DNA of 17,897 nt from Bacillota bacterium (GCA_023415075.1 JAEZLU010000135.1:1-17897), one strand, 5' to 3'. Positions 1 to 7,172 are shown, numbered from the stretch's first letter. Numbers and translations: made by a program. The notes: generated from the letters alone by a model not told the origin.

Positions 1-931
1 GGGTGCTCTGGGCCACCCGGACTTCACCGCCGTTAGCCCGCAGGATGGCTTCCATTTTGGCGGCGTCCTTTTCCACAGCGGCGGCATCGCCGTCGACCTC
101 GGCCAGGATTATCGCCTCGGCTTCGACCGGCAGGCCCAGCCTGGCGAAGCTTTCTACCGTTCTCACCGTATAGTTGTCCATGATCTCCAGGGTGGCCGGG
201 ATTATCTTGCCACCAATGATATCGGCGATCGACTTGCCGGCGCCATTCAGGTCGTGGAAGGTGGCGATCATGCTGCGGCGGGCGGCGGGAGCCGGCACCA
301 GGCGCACAGTGATCTTGGTTATCACCCCCAGCGTCCCTTCCGAACCGGTGAACAGCATAACCATATCATAGCCCGGCGCTTTCGCCGACTTGCCGCCATA
401 CTCGACTATCGACCCGTCGGCCAGCACCACCTCCAGACCGGTCACATAATGTTTGGTCACTCCGTATTTGAGACCGCGGAGGCCGCCCGAGTTCTCGGCC
501 ACCGTGCCGCCCATGCTGGCGGTCGTGACCGTCCCGGGGTCAGGCGGATAGATGAGGCCGTATTGTTCTACGGCGGCGTTCAGCTCGGCCACGATGACCG
601 CAGGCTCGACCACCGCCGTCCAGTTTTCCTGATCAATCTCCAGTATTTTATTCAGGCGGACGGTAAAAAGAACAATGCCGCCCTCAGCCGGCACGGCACC
701 GGCGCTCAGATTGGTTCCCGCCCCCCTGGTGTACACCGGAATTTTCTCGCGGTTGGCCAGTTTCAGCACGGCAGCCACTTCTTCCTTGTTTGCCGGCTGG
801 ACGACGGCTTCCGGCAGGTTGAAAAAACCGGGGGTGGCGTCGTAGCCGTAGCAGATGAGCTCTTCCTTGTCGGTCGCGACCCAGCGGTCGCCGACGATGG
901 CCTTGAGTTCACGAATGAGCGACTCTTTCAT
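1..931 (-). CDS. glcD: GlcD-type FAD-binding oxidase, 3' end outside the window
   Basis: FAD-linked 2-hydroxyacid oxidase/dehydrogenase subunit of the GlcD family (vanillyl-alcohol-oxidase superfamily), which oxidises glycolate or D-lactate to the keto acid in the cytosol. 310 codons are visible and the family is usually about 460, so the C-terminal third is missing at the window edge. Visible: the PCMH FAD-binding domain, with RGAGTNLSAGA at residues 69-79, DPGTVTTASMGG at 131-142 and SEGTLGVITK at 197-206, followed by the start of the FAD-oxidase C-terminal domain. The ATG at 931 is preceded by GGGGAGGGG at good spacing, which decides the start, although the frame stays open for 48 more codons upstream. 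That upstream stretch resembles lactate permease, so D-lactate or glycolate is the likely substrate by context. A partner iron-sulfur subunit (GlcF) is not visible. Family assignment is firm; substrate is inferred. Confidence 0.9.
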   Translation of the reverse strand, partial: MKESLIRELKAIVGDRWVATDKEELICYGYDATPGFFNLPEAVVQPANKEEVAAVLKLANREKIPVYTRGAGTNLSAGAVPAEGGIVLFTVRLNKILEIDQENWTAVVEPAVIVAELNAAVEQYGLIYPPDPGTVTTASMGGTVAENSGGLRGLKYGVTKHYVTGLEVVLADGSIVEYGGKSAKAPGYDMVMLFTGSEGTLGVITKITVRLVPAPAARRSMIATFHDLNGAGKSIADIIGGKIIPATLEIMDNYTVRTVESFARLGLPVEAEAIILAEVDGDAAAVEKDAAKMEAILRANGGEVRVAQST

Positions 932-961
932 CTTTTTTCCCCTCCCCGTAACAGTCGATAT

Positions 962-1075
962 CAAAGCGGTGGTTGGCACCGAGATCGGCTGCGGCGAAAT
1001 CATCTTGCCGCAGTCGCCGCCGGACGAGTTGGCGGCAACCGTCAGCGAAGGCGCGACGCCGATCTGCCCGGCCGC
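962..1075 (-). pseudogene. lctP: Relic of L-lactate permease C-terminal region (LctP/LldP)
   Basis: Reading the minus strand in the same frame as the downstream glcD, and starting right after an in-frame TAG (1076-1078), gives a 48-codon open stretch. Its first 38 codons contain QIGVAPSLTVAANSSGG and CGKMISPQPISV. From memory, LctP/LldP permeases carry near their C-terminus QIGISPLLTVAANTTGG followed by GKMISPQSIAIA, so the order and spacing match. Homology fades towards the glcD ribosome-binding site, and the membrane segments that should lie on either side are absent. It has no start of its own. I read it as what is left after deletion of a permease gene. It accounts for part of the 397-nt gap 932-1328. 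The rest of that gap holds a candidate promoter, a GC hairpin (1149-1172) and a terminator tail, and no gene I can support. Confidence 0.7.
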
Positions 1076-1197
1076 CTAACTTAATTTATTCTAGAGCGAT
1101 GAATAGTTCCCCTCTCCTACCCGCACCATCACCTCCCAACCTGTTTGCCGGCCGCCACGGGCCAGGCGGCCGACTCCCTCCCCAAAAACAATAAGAA

Positions 1198-1225
1198 ATT
1201 ATTGGATAAATACGCCAGCTGTCAC
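1198..1225 (-). promoter_or_regulatory. Candidate promoter for glcD
   Basis: On the minus strand GTGACA (1225-1220), 16 nt, AATAAT (1203-1198): five of six matches to each sigma-A hexamer. It would give a leader of about 260 nt running through a GC-rich hairpin (1149-1172) and the lctP relic before glcD. It is the best match I found in this gap, but no other evidence supports it. Confidence 0.4.
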
Positions 1226-1291
1226 TCAGTCCCCTGCCCTTTGTCACAATATGTTTTCCCTAATTCGGAGTATTCTGATATTTACGCCGAC

Positions 1292-1343
1292 AAAAAAAGG
1301 CTTCTGCTTCAAGAACCGCCGCCGGTTCTTACGAAGGGAAGCC
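1292..1343 (-). terminator. Rho-independent terminator of the FadR-family gene
   Basis: On the minus strand a 45-nt hairpin (1343-1299) is followed directly by seven T (1298-1292). The stem has a perfect inner part AAGAACCG/CGGTTCTT (1323-1330 with 1311-1318, 4-nt loop), a CTTC/GAAG segment, and an outer GGCTTC/GAAGCC pair (1338-1343 with 1299-1304), with small bulges between them. The outer arm lies in the last codons of the regulator gene and the stop codon (1329-1331) sits within the stem. It separates the regulator from the lctP relic and glcD. Confidence 0.85.
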
Positions 1344-2111
1344 AAAATCCTTCCTGATCTTATGTTCGTCCGGGATATCCCGGAAATTCCGCAGCGAATT
1401 GATGCCGCCGTCCCGCAGCTCACGCATGGCGTCCTCGACCAACGTCAGATGCTCGCGCATCCTGATGCGGGCCAGGTTCGGGTTCTTGGCGGTGATGGCC
1501 TCATACACCTCATAGTGAGAATTATAGAGCTTGGCCGGCATGTTCTCCACCAGAAAAAGCTTCTGGCGAGACGAGCGGAAGCTTGTGTTCATAAGGTCAG
1601 TCATGGTGTTCATGACCCTGATAAGAACCGGATTGTTGGCCGCCTTGGCGATAGCAAAATGAAAATTGGCGTCAGCAACATCGCCGATCTCACCCCGGCG
1701 AATCTCCTCAGTCATCGCCGACAGCGACTTATGGATATCCTCCATATCGGCGGACGAAGCCCGCTGAGCCGCCAGGGCGGCTGTTTCAACCTCGAGGATC
1801 TTCCGCACCTCCAAAAGATGCATGATATCCTCGATCTCCATCTGGAGGATGAACGAAAGCGGTTCCAGCATCCCCTCGAAGGAAACCTGGCGAACAAAGC
1901 TGCCTTCACCCGGCCGGATGGCGATAATGCCCATCATCTCGAGCGCGCTGAAAGCCTCGCGCACCGAGGCTCGGCTCACGTTCAAAGTCTCCGACAGCTC
2001 CCGCTCGGACAAAAGCTTATCCCCGGGCTGAAGCTTGCCGTCGACAATCAGTTTCTTGATCTGCTCGATTATTTCCTCGTAGACCTTTTTCGTCTTGACA
2101 GGCCTAAACAT
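1329..2111 (-). CDS. FadR-family GntR transcriptional regulator (LldR/PdhR-like)
   Basis: DNA-binding regulator of the GntR superfamily, FadR branch, 260 aa as expected. The N-terminal winged helix-turn-helix spans about residues 9-74 (LLSERELSETLNVSRASVREA recognition region, wing around PGEGSFV). The FCD effector domain spans about 95-225. The metal-ligand pattern of FCD domains is present: D147 and H151 (DANFH), H199 (SHYE) and H221 (REHL). Such proteins usually respond to small carboxylates such as lactate, pyruvate or glycolate. It starts only 16 nt after the polyprenyl synthase stop, so it is probably transcribed with it, and it has its own strong terminator. The neighbouring lactate-permease relic and glcD suggest a lactate or glycolate regulator. 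I could not point to an operator. Family is firm, ligand is inferred. Confidence 0.9.
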   Translation of the reverse strand: MFRPVKTKKVYEEIIEQIKKLIVDGKLQPGDKLLSERELSETLNVSRASVREAFSALEMMGIIAIRPGEGSFVRQVSFEGMLEPLSFILQMEIEDIMHLLEVRKILEVETAALAAQRASSADMEDIHKSLSAMTEEIRRGEIGDVADANFHFAIAKAANNPVLIRVMNTMTDLMNTSFRSSRQKLFLVENMPAKLYNSHYEVYEAITAKNPNLARIRMREHLTLVEDAMRELRDGGINSLRNFRDIPDEHKIRKDFGFPS

Positions 2112-2127
2112 GTGTTCCCCCGTCTAA

Positions 2128-3093
2128 TCAATATTTGCGAAGGCCGACAAAATCAGCGATATCGACAAGAGCTGAGCGGACGTCGGCTGCCAGCGAGGCC
2201 GGCAGGGCACCGCGGGCCGCCGCCAGGTATTGACTGACCCGCCTGTACGAGTACTCCACCGCATCGGTCTCCCTGACGATCGCCAGGCCGCCGGCCAACT
2301 TTGCCGCCGCCATGTCTCTGGCGGCGATTAGCTCGGCCAGTTCGCTTTTCCGCGGGCTATTGGCCAGCGCGTAGATTACCGGCAGGGTCAGTACGCCCTG
2401 TCGGAGATCGTTGCCGGCCGGTTTGCCGATTTGTTCGGTTGAAGCGGTTACGTCGAGGATATCATCGGTAATCTGAAAAGCCATGCCGATGGCGTGGCCG
2501 TACTGACGGAGAGCGGCAACATCGGCGGCCGGCAGGCCGGCGGCCAGGGCGCCGAGTTCGCAGCTGGCGGCAATGAAGCCGGCGGTCTTCTTGCCGATGC
2601 GGTTTAGATAAGCGTCTTCGGTCTGCCGCGGGTTAAAAAGATCGCTGGCCTGACTGATTTCGCCTTCGCAGATGGCGCAGATAGAATCGGTCAAAATCGT
2701 CAAAGCCTCGGCACCGGCGTTGGCGGCGATAAGCGAAAAGGCCTTGGCGAAGAAATAATCGCCGGTCAGCACCGATACATGATTGCCCCAGCGGGCGTTG
2801 GCGGTAGGCAGGCTGCGCCTGGTTGCGGCACCGTCGATGACATCGTCGTGAACCAAGGTTGCCATATGAATGAGTTCGATAGCTACGGCGACCGACAGGC
2901 TGACAGCCGCCGCCCCGCGGCCCTTGGCGCAAAGAACGAAGAGGGCGGGCCGCAGACGCTTCCCGCCCGCCCTCAGCAAATGACTACCGATATCTGTTAC
3001 CAGAGCCTCTTGGGAGACGATTACAGAAGCCAGTTCTTTTTCAACGATGGCTAGTTCGTTCAGCGCCAGTGCGAACAAAGAGTCTTGTTTCAC
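2128..3093 (-). CDS. Long-chain polyprenyl diphosphate synthase
   Basis: Trans-prenyltransferase that extends an allylic diphosphate with isopentenyl diphosphate to make the long side chain of menaquinone (HepT/IspB type). Using the GTG start at 3093 it has 321 residues. Diagnostic parts are GGKRLRP (about 43-49), the first aspartate-rich motif DDVID (about 83-87) and the second DDILD (about 210-214). The spacing and the DDxxD first motif fit long-chain bacterial enzymes. I prefer GTG at 3093 because GGGTGA sits 7 nt upstream; a TTG at 3108 in the same frame would add five residues but is preceded only by GGGG at 4 nt. No HepS partner is visible, so it may be homodimeric. It lies 76 nt after the ferredoxin gene korD with no clear terminator between, and 16 nt before the FadR-type regulator. 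Product chain length cannot be read from the sequence. Confidence 0.88.
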   Translation of the reverse strand: MKQDSLFALALNELAIVEKELASVIVSQEALVTDIGSHLLRAGGKRLRPALFVLCAKGRGAAAVSLSVAVAIELIHMATLVHDDVIDGAATRRSLPTANARWGNHVSVLTGDYFFAKAFSLIAANAGAEALTILTDSICAICEGEISQASDLFNPRQTEDAYLNRIGKKTAGFIAASCELGALAAGLPAADVAALRQYGHAIGMAFQITDDILDVTASTEQIGKPAGNDLRQGVLTLPVIYALANSPRKSELAELIAARDMAAAKLAGGLAIVRETDAVEYSYRRVSQYLAAARGALPASLAADVRSALVDIADFVGLRKY

Positions 3094-3169
3094 GTCAAAA
3101 TCACCCAACTAACCCCAAAATCTGCTTCAATAATACACTATCTCCCCTACGCCAGTCTAGACAAGTTGA

Positions 3170-3418
3170 TTATTTCCGCTTCTCCACCCTGATGGCGCAG
3201 TCCGGGCAAACCATCTGGCAGATACCGCAGGTGATGCATTTGTTCATGTCGGCTTCGACCCGCGGCGTGCCATAGACGCCAAGGCCCTCCGACCAGCTGA
3301 TGCATTTCACCGGGCACTTCTCGATACACAGGCCGCAGCCCTTGCACAGCCCGGGGAAAACGGCCCACTGGCCCTTGTTGCTCTCATAAGTTGCCGACTC
3401 CCAGTTAACCTTTGCCAC
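3170..3418 (-). CDS. korD: 2-oxoacid:ferredoxin oxidoreductase, ferredoxin-like delta subunit
   Basis: Small iron-sulfur subunit of 82 aa that carries electrons from the thiamine-diphosphate site of the enzyme to free ferredoxin. It has two complete 4Fe-4S motifs, C25-x2-C28-x2-C31-x3-C35 and C61-x2-C64-x2-C67-x3-C71, each ending in CP, plus extra cysteines C39 and C74. It is the last gene of a four-gene set (alpha, beta, gamma, delta) and begins 13 nt after the gamma subunit gene. KorD, VorD and PorD proteins are too alike to be told apart from this sequence. The symbol follows the most general member and should be read as kor/vor. Confidence 0.87.
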   Translation of the reverse strand: MAKVNWESATYESNKGQWAVFPGLCKGCGLCIEKCPVKCISWSEGLGVYGTPRVEADMNKCITCGICQMVCPDCAIRVEKRK

Positions 3419-3431
3419 TTGTCGTCCCCTC

Positions 3432-4151
3432 CTACATCGCGCTCTTGATAAGTTCGTAGCCGCGTTCCAGCGCTTTGAAGTTCATCTCGCGCAGCTTGGG
3501 ATCGCGCTTAAACTTATCGCCGAGCTTAGTTTCCAGCGCCGTCTTGATGGTGTCCAGCGGCAGCACCTCGGTGGCGGCGATTACCGCGCCGAGGATGATG
3601 ATGTTGAACACCCGCGGATGCATCTCATTCTTGGCGATGTCGTTGGCGGGACAGGCGATAATCTTTTTCACGTCGGTCGGCAGATCGGCCGGATCGACGC
3701 CGGGCCCGGGCTTGGTGAACGAGCAGGTCTTGGGCTCGCCGGCGATCATGTCCTGCTGGAGGTCGGCGTTGGCGGCATCGGCCGTCGGGCAGGGCGGCGT
3801 CACGTCAAAGTACTGCATGCCGATAACATTGTCGTTGACCTCGGCCTCCTGCACCAACGAGTTATCGTAAATATAAACGGTATCCTTGCCGGCGTGCTGC
3901 TTGGTCCGTTTGACGGCCCGCGGGCTGAGGGGGATGAGGATGTCGGCCTTCTGGAACTTGGGGGCGCCGATCTGACCGTCGGAAATCTGGACATAGGCGA
4001 TGGACACGCCGCCCCGCTGCTCCACCCCGAAGTTGGGGATATACAGGGCGTTTTTCCCTTCCTCGTTGGCCGCTTCGGCCAGGATCTCGGCAATCGACTG
4101 GACGCCTTGCCCGCCTTCGCCGGCAAGGGCGATTTTTACGACTTTTGCCAT
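3432..4151 (-). CDS. korC: 2-oxoacid:ferredoxin oxidoreductase gamma subunit
   Basis: Gamma subunit, 239 aa, of the ferredoxin-dependent oxidative decarboxylase that converts a 2-oxoacid and coenzyme A into acyl-CoA, CO2 and reduced ferredoxin. The N-terminus has the hallmark GEGGQGVQSIAEILAEAA (about residues 11-28), typical of the catalytic gamma domain of pyruvate, ketoisovalerate and oxoglutarate oxidoreductases, then GVEQRGGVS and DILIPLSPRAV. A central cysteine-bearing insert (about 126-158, with CPTADAAN and a PGPGVDPADLP segment) is less typical. The gene starts 4 nt after the beta subunit gene, indicating tight co-translation. Subunit identity is firm, substrate is not. Confidence 0.88.
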   Translation of the reverse strand: MAKVVKIALAGEGGQGVQSIAEILAEAANEEGKNALYIPNFGVEQRGGVSIAYVQISDGQIGAPKFQKADILIPLSPRAVKRTKQHAGKDTVYIYDNSLVQEAEVNDNVIGMQYFDVTPPCPTADAANADLQQDMIAGEPKTCSFTKPGPGVDPADLPTDVKKIIACPANDIAKNEMHPRVFNIIILGAVIAATEVLPLDTIKTALETKLGDKFKRDPKLREMNFKALERGYELIKSAM

Positions 4152-4155
4152 TTGA

Positions 4156-4926
4156 TTAGCCCTCCTTCGCCTGCGGAGTCCGCAGTTCGCCGATCTTAAA
4201 GTACTGAGCCATGTCCTTCTCTACGAACTCCCAGGTCTGCTTGGCGTTGGTGCGCCAGTTGGTCGGGCAGGACGACAGGCATTCCACGAAGGAAATGCCG
4301 TTGCCGGCCATCTGGTTCTCAAGGGCTTTCTTGATAAATCCCTTGAGCTGGCGGGGATTGGCGATGGTGCCGCGGGCCACATAGGCACCCTCGGGAGCGA
4401 CGGCGGCCACCATTTCCGGTCCCTTGGTCGGCTGGCCGGTAGCTTCGACATCGCGTCCATACGGCGTGGTCTCGGTCTTCATACCAGGCAGGGTGGTAGG
4501 GGCCATCTGGCCGCCGGTCATGCCGTAGTTGCAGTTGTTGCAGAGGATAATCGTCAGCTTTTCGTTACGGACGGCGGCGTTGAAAAGATGCTGTGAGCCG
4601 ATGGCGTAGCCGCCGCCGTCGCCCATATAGGCGATGCCGATGATCTCCGGATTGGCCCGTTTCATGCCGGTGATTACCGGGGTCGTGCGGCCGTGGTGGG
4701 TCTGAACGCTGTCACAGGCGAAGAAATCCCACGACAGAAGCGAGCAGCCGATATCGCAGCCGAAAACGATCTTATCCTGAATACCCAGTTCGTCGATGGC
4801 CTCGCCGACCAGCTTGAGGATAACCCCATGGCCGCAGCCGGGGCAGAATTTATGAGGTTTGGAGCCTTCGTACCAGCTTTTCGGCATTGCTGGCTGAAGG
4901 ACGTTGTTCTCCTTCACTTCTTGCAT
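4156..4926 (-). CDS. korB: 2-oxoacid:ferredoxin oxidoreductase beta subunit (thiamine-diphosphate binding)
   Basis: Beta subunit, 256 aa, which binds thiamine diphosphate and Mg2+ at the catalytic centre. Visible motifs: CPGCGHG (28-34), GCDIGCS (57-62 region), QTHHGR (75-80), and the thiamine-diphosphate signature that begins GDGGG (102-106) and ends NN at 130-131, followed by YGMTGGQ. This matches the KorB/VorA type of short beta chain. It follows korA after an 18-nt gap and precedes korC by 4 nt. The N-terminal dozen residues are not conserved-looking, so the true start might be slightly downstream, but the ATG at 4926 is usable. Substrate (2-oxoglutarate, branched-chain oxoacid or other) cannot be fixed from the motifs I can see. 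Confidence 0.9.
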   Translation of the reverse strand: MQEVKENNVLQPAMPKSWYEGSKPHKFCPGCGHGVILKLVGEAIDELGIQDKIVFGCDIGCSLLSWDFFACDSVQTHHGRTTPVITGMKRANPEIIGIAYMGDGGGYAIGSQHLFNAAVRNEKLTIILCNNCNYGMTGGQMAPTTLPGMKTETTPYGRDVEATGQPTKGPEMVAAVAPEGAYVARGTIANPRQLKGFIKKALENQMAGNGISFVECLSSCPTNWRTNAKQTWEFVEKDMAQYFKIGELRTPQAKEG

Positions 4927-4944
4927 TTTATCTTCCCCCTGCCA

Positions 4945-6018
4945 TTACAGTTTGTTATATTCTTCGACAAGTTCTTCCGTCGTGATGCCGATCCCCGGGC
5001 GCAACATCGGCACTATCGTCGCCGGCTGGCCGTAGAGGGCGGTCTGCACCATTTTCAGCAGCTGGCCGTAGGCCGATTCGGCCACGATGATCTTCTTGGC
5101 GTTCTTGACAGCCTTAGCCAGCTGTTCGTTCGGGAAGGGGCGGACGGTAATCGGCCGGAAGAAGCCGACCTTCTTGCCCTGGGCCCGCAGTTCATCGAGG
5201 GCGCCCAAGGCCGCCCGGGAAACGACGCCGTGGCACACGAAAATAACGTCGGCATCGCCGCAGTCCTTCTCGAACCACTCGACGACCTTGGGGGCCATGG
5301 CGTCCCAGTCGCGCTGGTTGGCCATAACCACCTCGTACAGCTCGTCCTCGGTATTATATGTGTTGCGCAAATGTTTGAACTGCTTGCCGGGCTTATTTTC
5401 GCCGACCAGCGGCGTGGGCGCCGCAAGCTTGACCCCTTTGGCCTCGGCGTCGTATATTGTCAGCGGCTCGCGCATCTTGGCCTGATAGCCGTCGCCAAGC
5501 ACGAACGTCGGGAAGCGGTAGGTCCAGGCCGAATTGAAGGCCTTGATAGTGTAATCGAAAAGCTCCTGGTGAGTGGCGGTCGAATAAACGATCCGATGAC
5601 CTTCGCCGTTGCCGCCGAAGCAGGTCAGCGTCGTTTCCTGCTGGGCATAGATAACAGTGGCTGTCGAGGGACCGCCGCGCTGCTGGATGACGAACACGGC
5701 CGGCAGGCGCATCATCTCGGCCATACTGGCCGCTTCCTGCATGAGCACGTTGCCGGGGCCGGCGGTCGCGGTAAAGGCCTTGCGTCCGGTCATGACCCCG
5801 CCGAGCATGGTAAAACCGGCCGAAATCTCGTCTTCGGTCTGGAGAAACCGTTTGCCGTATTTAGGGGCCAGCCGTGTCCAATAATGCATGATCTCGTTCT
5901 GCGGCGTGATCGGGTAGCCATACATGATGTCTACTTTCGCTGCCACTGCAGCCCAGGCAACAACCTCGTTGCCGGTCATGAATACTCTCTGTTCACCTTG
6001 CAGTGAAACGTCGGCCAT
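4945..6018 (-). CDS. korA: 2-oxoacid:ferredoxin oxidoreductase alpha subunit
   Basis: Alpha subunit, 357 aa, first gene of the alpha-beta-gamma-delta operon. The N-terminal pyrimidine-binding domain carries GNEVVAWAAVAA and the YPITP motif (35-39), then QTEDEISAG and TATAGPG. The C-terminal domain II includes CHGVVSRAA and VRPFPN. At 357 aa it is nearer to the short VorB-type alpha chain (about 350) than to longer KorA chains, which hints at branched-chain oxoacids. The phosphate butyryltransferase gene just upstream on the same strand points the same way. AGGAGGTGG lies 8 nt before the ATG, a strong site that fixes the start. A palindrome overlaps its candidate promoter (6093-6126). Alternatives are oxoglutarate or pyruvate oxidoreductase; the kor symbol is provisional. 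Confidence 0.88.
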   Translation of the reverse strand: MADVSLQGEQRVFMTGNEVVAWAAVAAKVDIMYGYPITPQNEIMHYWTRLAPKYGKRFLQTEDEISAGFTMLGGVMTGRKAFTATAGPGNVLMQEAASMAEMMRLPAVFVIQQRGGPSTATVIYAQQETTLTCFGGNGEGHRIVYSTATHQELFDYTIKAFNSAWTYRFPTFVLGDGYQAKMREPLTIYDAEAKGVKLAAPTPLVGENKPGKQFKHLRNTYNTEDELYEVVMANQRDWDAMAPKVVEWFEKDCGDADVIFVCHGVVSRAALGALDELRAQGKKVGFFRPITVRPFPNEQLAKAVKNAKKIIVAESAYGQLLKMVQTALYGQPATIVPMLRPGIGITTEELVEEYNKL

Positions 6019-6092
6019 AGAAAGCCACCTCCTGAAAATGATACTTTGTTATTAAAAGGCCTTGCTCCGCGCCTTCATAACCAAAGACGACA

Positions 6093-6126
6093 ATGATAGC
6101 ATTTGCCGAATCGCCGCCGCAAATGC
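6093..6126 (-). promoter_or_regulatory. Candidate kor promoter overlapped by an 8-bp inverted repeat
   Basis: On the minus strand TTGCGG (6122-6117), 18 nt, then TGC and TATCAT (6098-6093), an extended -10. The spacer and both hexamer edges are covered by a perfect inverted repeat, GCATTTGC (6126-6119) and GCAAATGC (6106-6099), separated by 12 nt. Outside it GATA and TATC also pair, with one bulged base. The leader to korA would be about 70 nt. A repressor bound here would block the promoter. As an RNA the repeat lies mostly upstream of the predicted start, so a DNA operator is the better reading. Confidence 0.45.
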
Positions 6127-6143
6127 ATATCCTTCCTCATCAG

Positions 6144-6182
6144 AAAAATCAGGCCACCCTTCGCGACGGACAGGTGGTCTGA
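6144..6182 (-). terminator. Probable terminator downstream of ptb
   Basis: On the minus strand TCAG-A-CCACC (6182-6173) pairs with GGTGG-C-CTGA (6158-6149), with one A-C mismatch and a 14-nt loop, and is followed directly by five T (6148-6144). It lies 82 nt after the ptb stop and upstream of the kor promoter, so it would separate the two units. The T-run is short, so efficiency is uncertain. Confidence 0.5.
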
Positions 6183-6263
6183 CCAGAATGCGTCTACCCT
6201 TCTATTCTAGCAGAAAAAGTAAAATCCTCTTTTTTCCGGTAGTCCGGCCAAAAGTTGCCGGCC

Positions 6264-7172
6264 TCATTTACCCTGGGCGCCGACCAGGGCCCCCAGAGCG
6301 AGTGACAGAATCTTCGAATCGGCGCTGTCGGCCCGCGAGGTAGCCACCACCGGCTTGGACGCGCCCAGCACCAGCCCGGCCACCCGGGCCCGGGCGAAAT
6401 AAACCATCGACTTGCCGAGCATATTGCCGGCTTCGATATCAGGCACCATCAGGATATCGGCCAAGCCGGCCACCGGACTGTCGATCCCCTTGTGGCGGGC
6501 CGCTTCGACGCTTATCGCGTTGTCGAGGGCCAGGGGGCCGTCGACGATCGCCCCTTTTATCTGGCCACGGTCGGCCATCTTGGTGAGAGCGGCCGCATCC
6601 AGCGTTGCCGGCATATCCGGGTTAACTGTTTCGACCGCCGCCAGCACCGCCACCTTCGGCGGTTTTATCCCCAGAACGTGGGCCAGCTTGACGGCATTTT
6701 GGATGATATCAGCCTTCTGAGCGAGCGTCGGCGCCACATTCATCGCCGGGTCGGTCACCAGCAGCAGCCGGTCGTAAGCGGCCATCTCAAAAACGAAAGA
6801 ATGGCTGAGGATAGCGCCGGTCCGCAAGCCGACCTCCTTATCGAGCACCGCCCGCAAAAAATCGGCCGTACTTACAAGGCCCTTCATGAACATGTCGGCC
6901 TGGCCGCCGCTCGTGAGAGCCACCGCCTTATAGGCAGCCTTGCGGGCATCCGGCTCGTGGATTATATCGATACCGCTCAAATCAACGCCGAGCTCGCCGG
7001 CCATCTTCTGCAGCTTGGGCTCGTCCGCCACCAGGACGAAATCGGCAATACCCAGCTCCCGCGCCCCCTTGACCGCATCAAGCACGGCATCGTCGTGGGC
7101 GGCAGCCACCGCCACGCGAATCCGCGGCAAGCCCTTCACCGCTGCCAGCAGTTCGTCGAAATTCTTGATCAT
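6264..7172 (-). CDS. ptb: Phosphate butyryltransferase (acyl-CoA phosphotransacylase)
   Basis: Converts butyryl-CoA or branched acyl-CoA and phosphate into acyl phosphate and CoA, the step before ATP formation by a butyrate kinase. 302 aa, the normal length of Ptb and shorter than most Pta proteins. The single PTA/PTB domain covers the whole chain; recognisable parts are FMKGLVST (95-102), the LVTDPAMN region (138-145) and VPDIEAGNMLGKS (243-255). SD-like GGGGAGGGG lies upstream of the ATG. It starts 1 nt after ahbB, so it is translated from the same message. The usual partner buk is not in the window. The next operon downstream makes acyl-CoA from a 2-oxoacid, so the two could act in sequence. 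Acetyl-specific activity cannot be excluded, but Ptb is the better family match. Confidence 0.87.
   Translation of the reverse strand: MIKNFDELLAAVKGLPRIRVAVAAAHDDAVLDAVKGARELGIADFVLVADEPKLQKMAGELGVDLSGIDIIHEPDARKAAYKAVALTSGGQADMFMKGLVSTADFLRAVLDKEVGLRTGAILSHSFVFEMAAYDRLLLVTDPAMNVAPTLAQKADIIQNAVKLAHVLGIKPPKVAVLAAVETVNPDMPATLDAAALTKMADRGQIKGAIVDGPLALDNAISVEAARHKGIDSPVAGLADILMVPDIEAGNMLGKSMVYFARARVAGLVLGASKPVVATSRADSADSKILSLALGALVGAQGK

Noticed and set aside
254..1084. A 276-codon plus-strand open frame, and a 74-codon frame ending at 1079 whose tail looks protein-like
   Set aside because: Both lie opposite glcD and the lctP relic. The protein-like tail is explained by the conserved permease codons read on the opposite strand.
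1149..1172. An 8-bp GC hairpin upstream of glcD as a terminator
   Set aside because: There is no T-run on either side in either direction, so it is at most a leader structure.
3094..3108. TTG at 3108 as the start of the polyprenyl synthase
   Set aside because: Only GGGG at 4 nt precedes it, whereas the GTG at 3093 has GGGTGA at 7 nt. The five added residues are not part of the conserved fold. It cannot be fully excluded.
3109..3169. A promoter between korD and the polyprenyl synthase gene
   Set aside because: TATTAT is present on the minus strand, but no -35 at a proper distance was found, so read-through from the kor operon is the simpler view.
4693..6006. A 437-codon plus-strand open frame across korA and part of korB
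   Set aside because: Antisense to two genes with clear catalytic motifs; its translation is His/Gly/Arg-rich low-information sequence and it crosses a gene boundary.
6204..6212. TGC-TAGAAT on the minus strand as the kor promoter
   Set aside because: It is a fair extended -10 but lacks a -35, and the probable ptb terminator lies between it and korA; the element at 6093-6122 is better placed.
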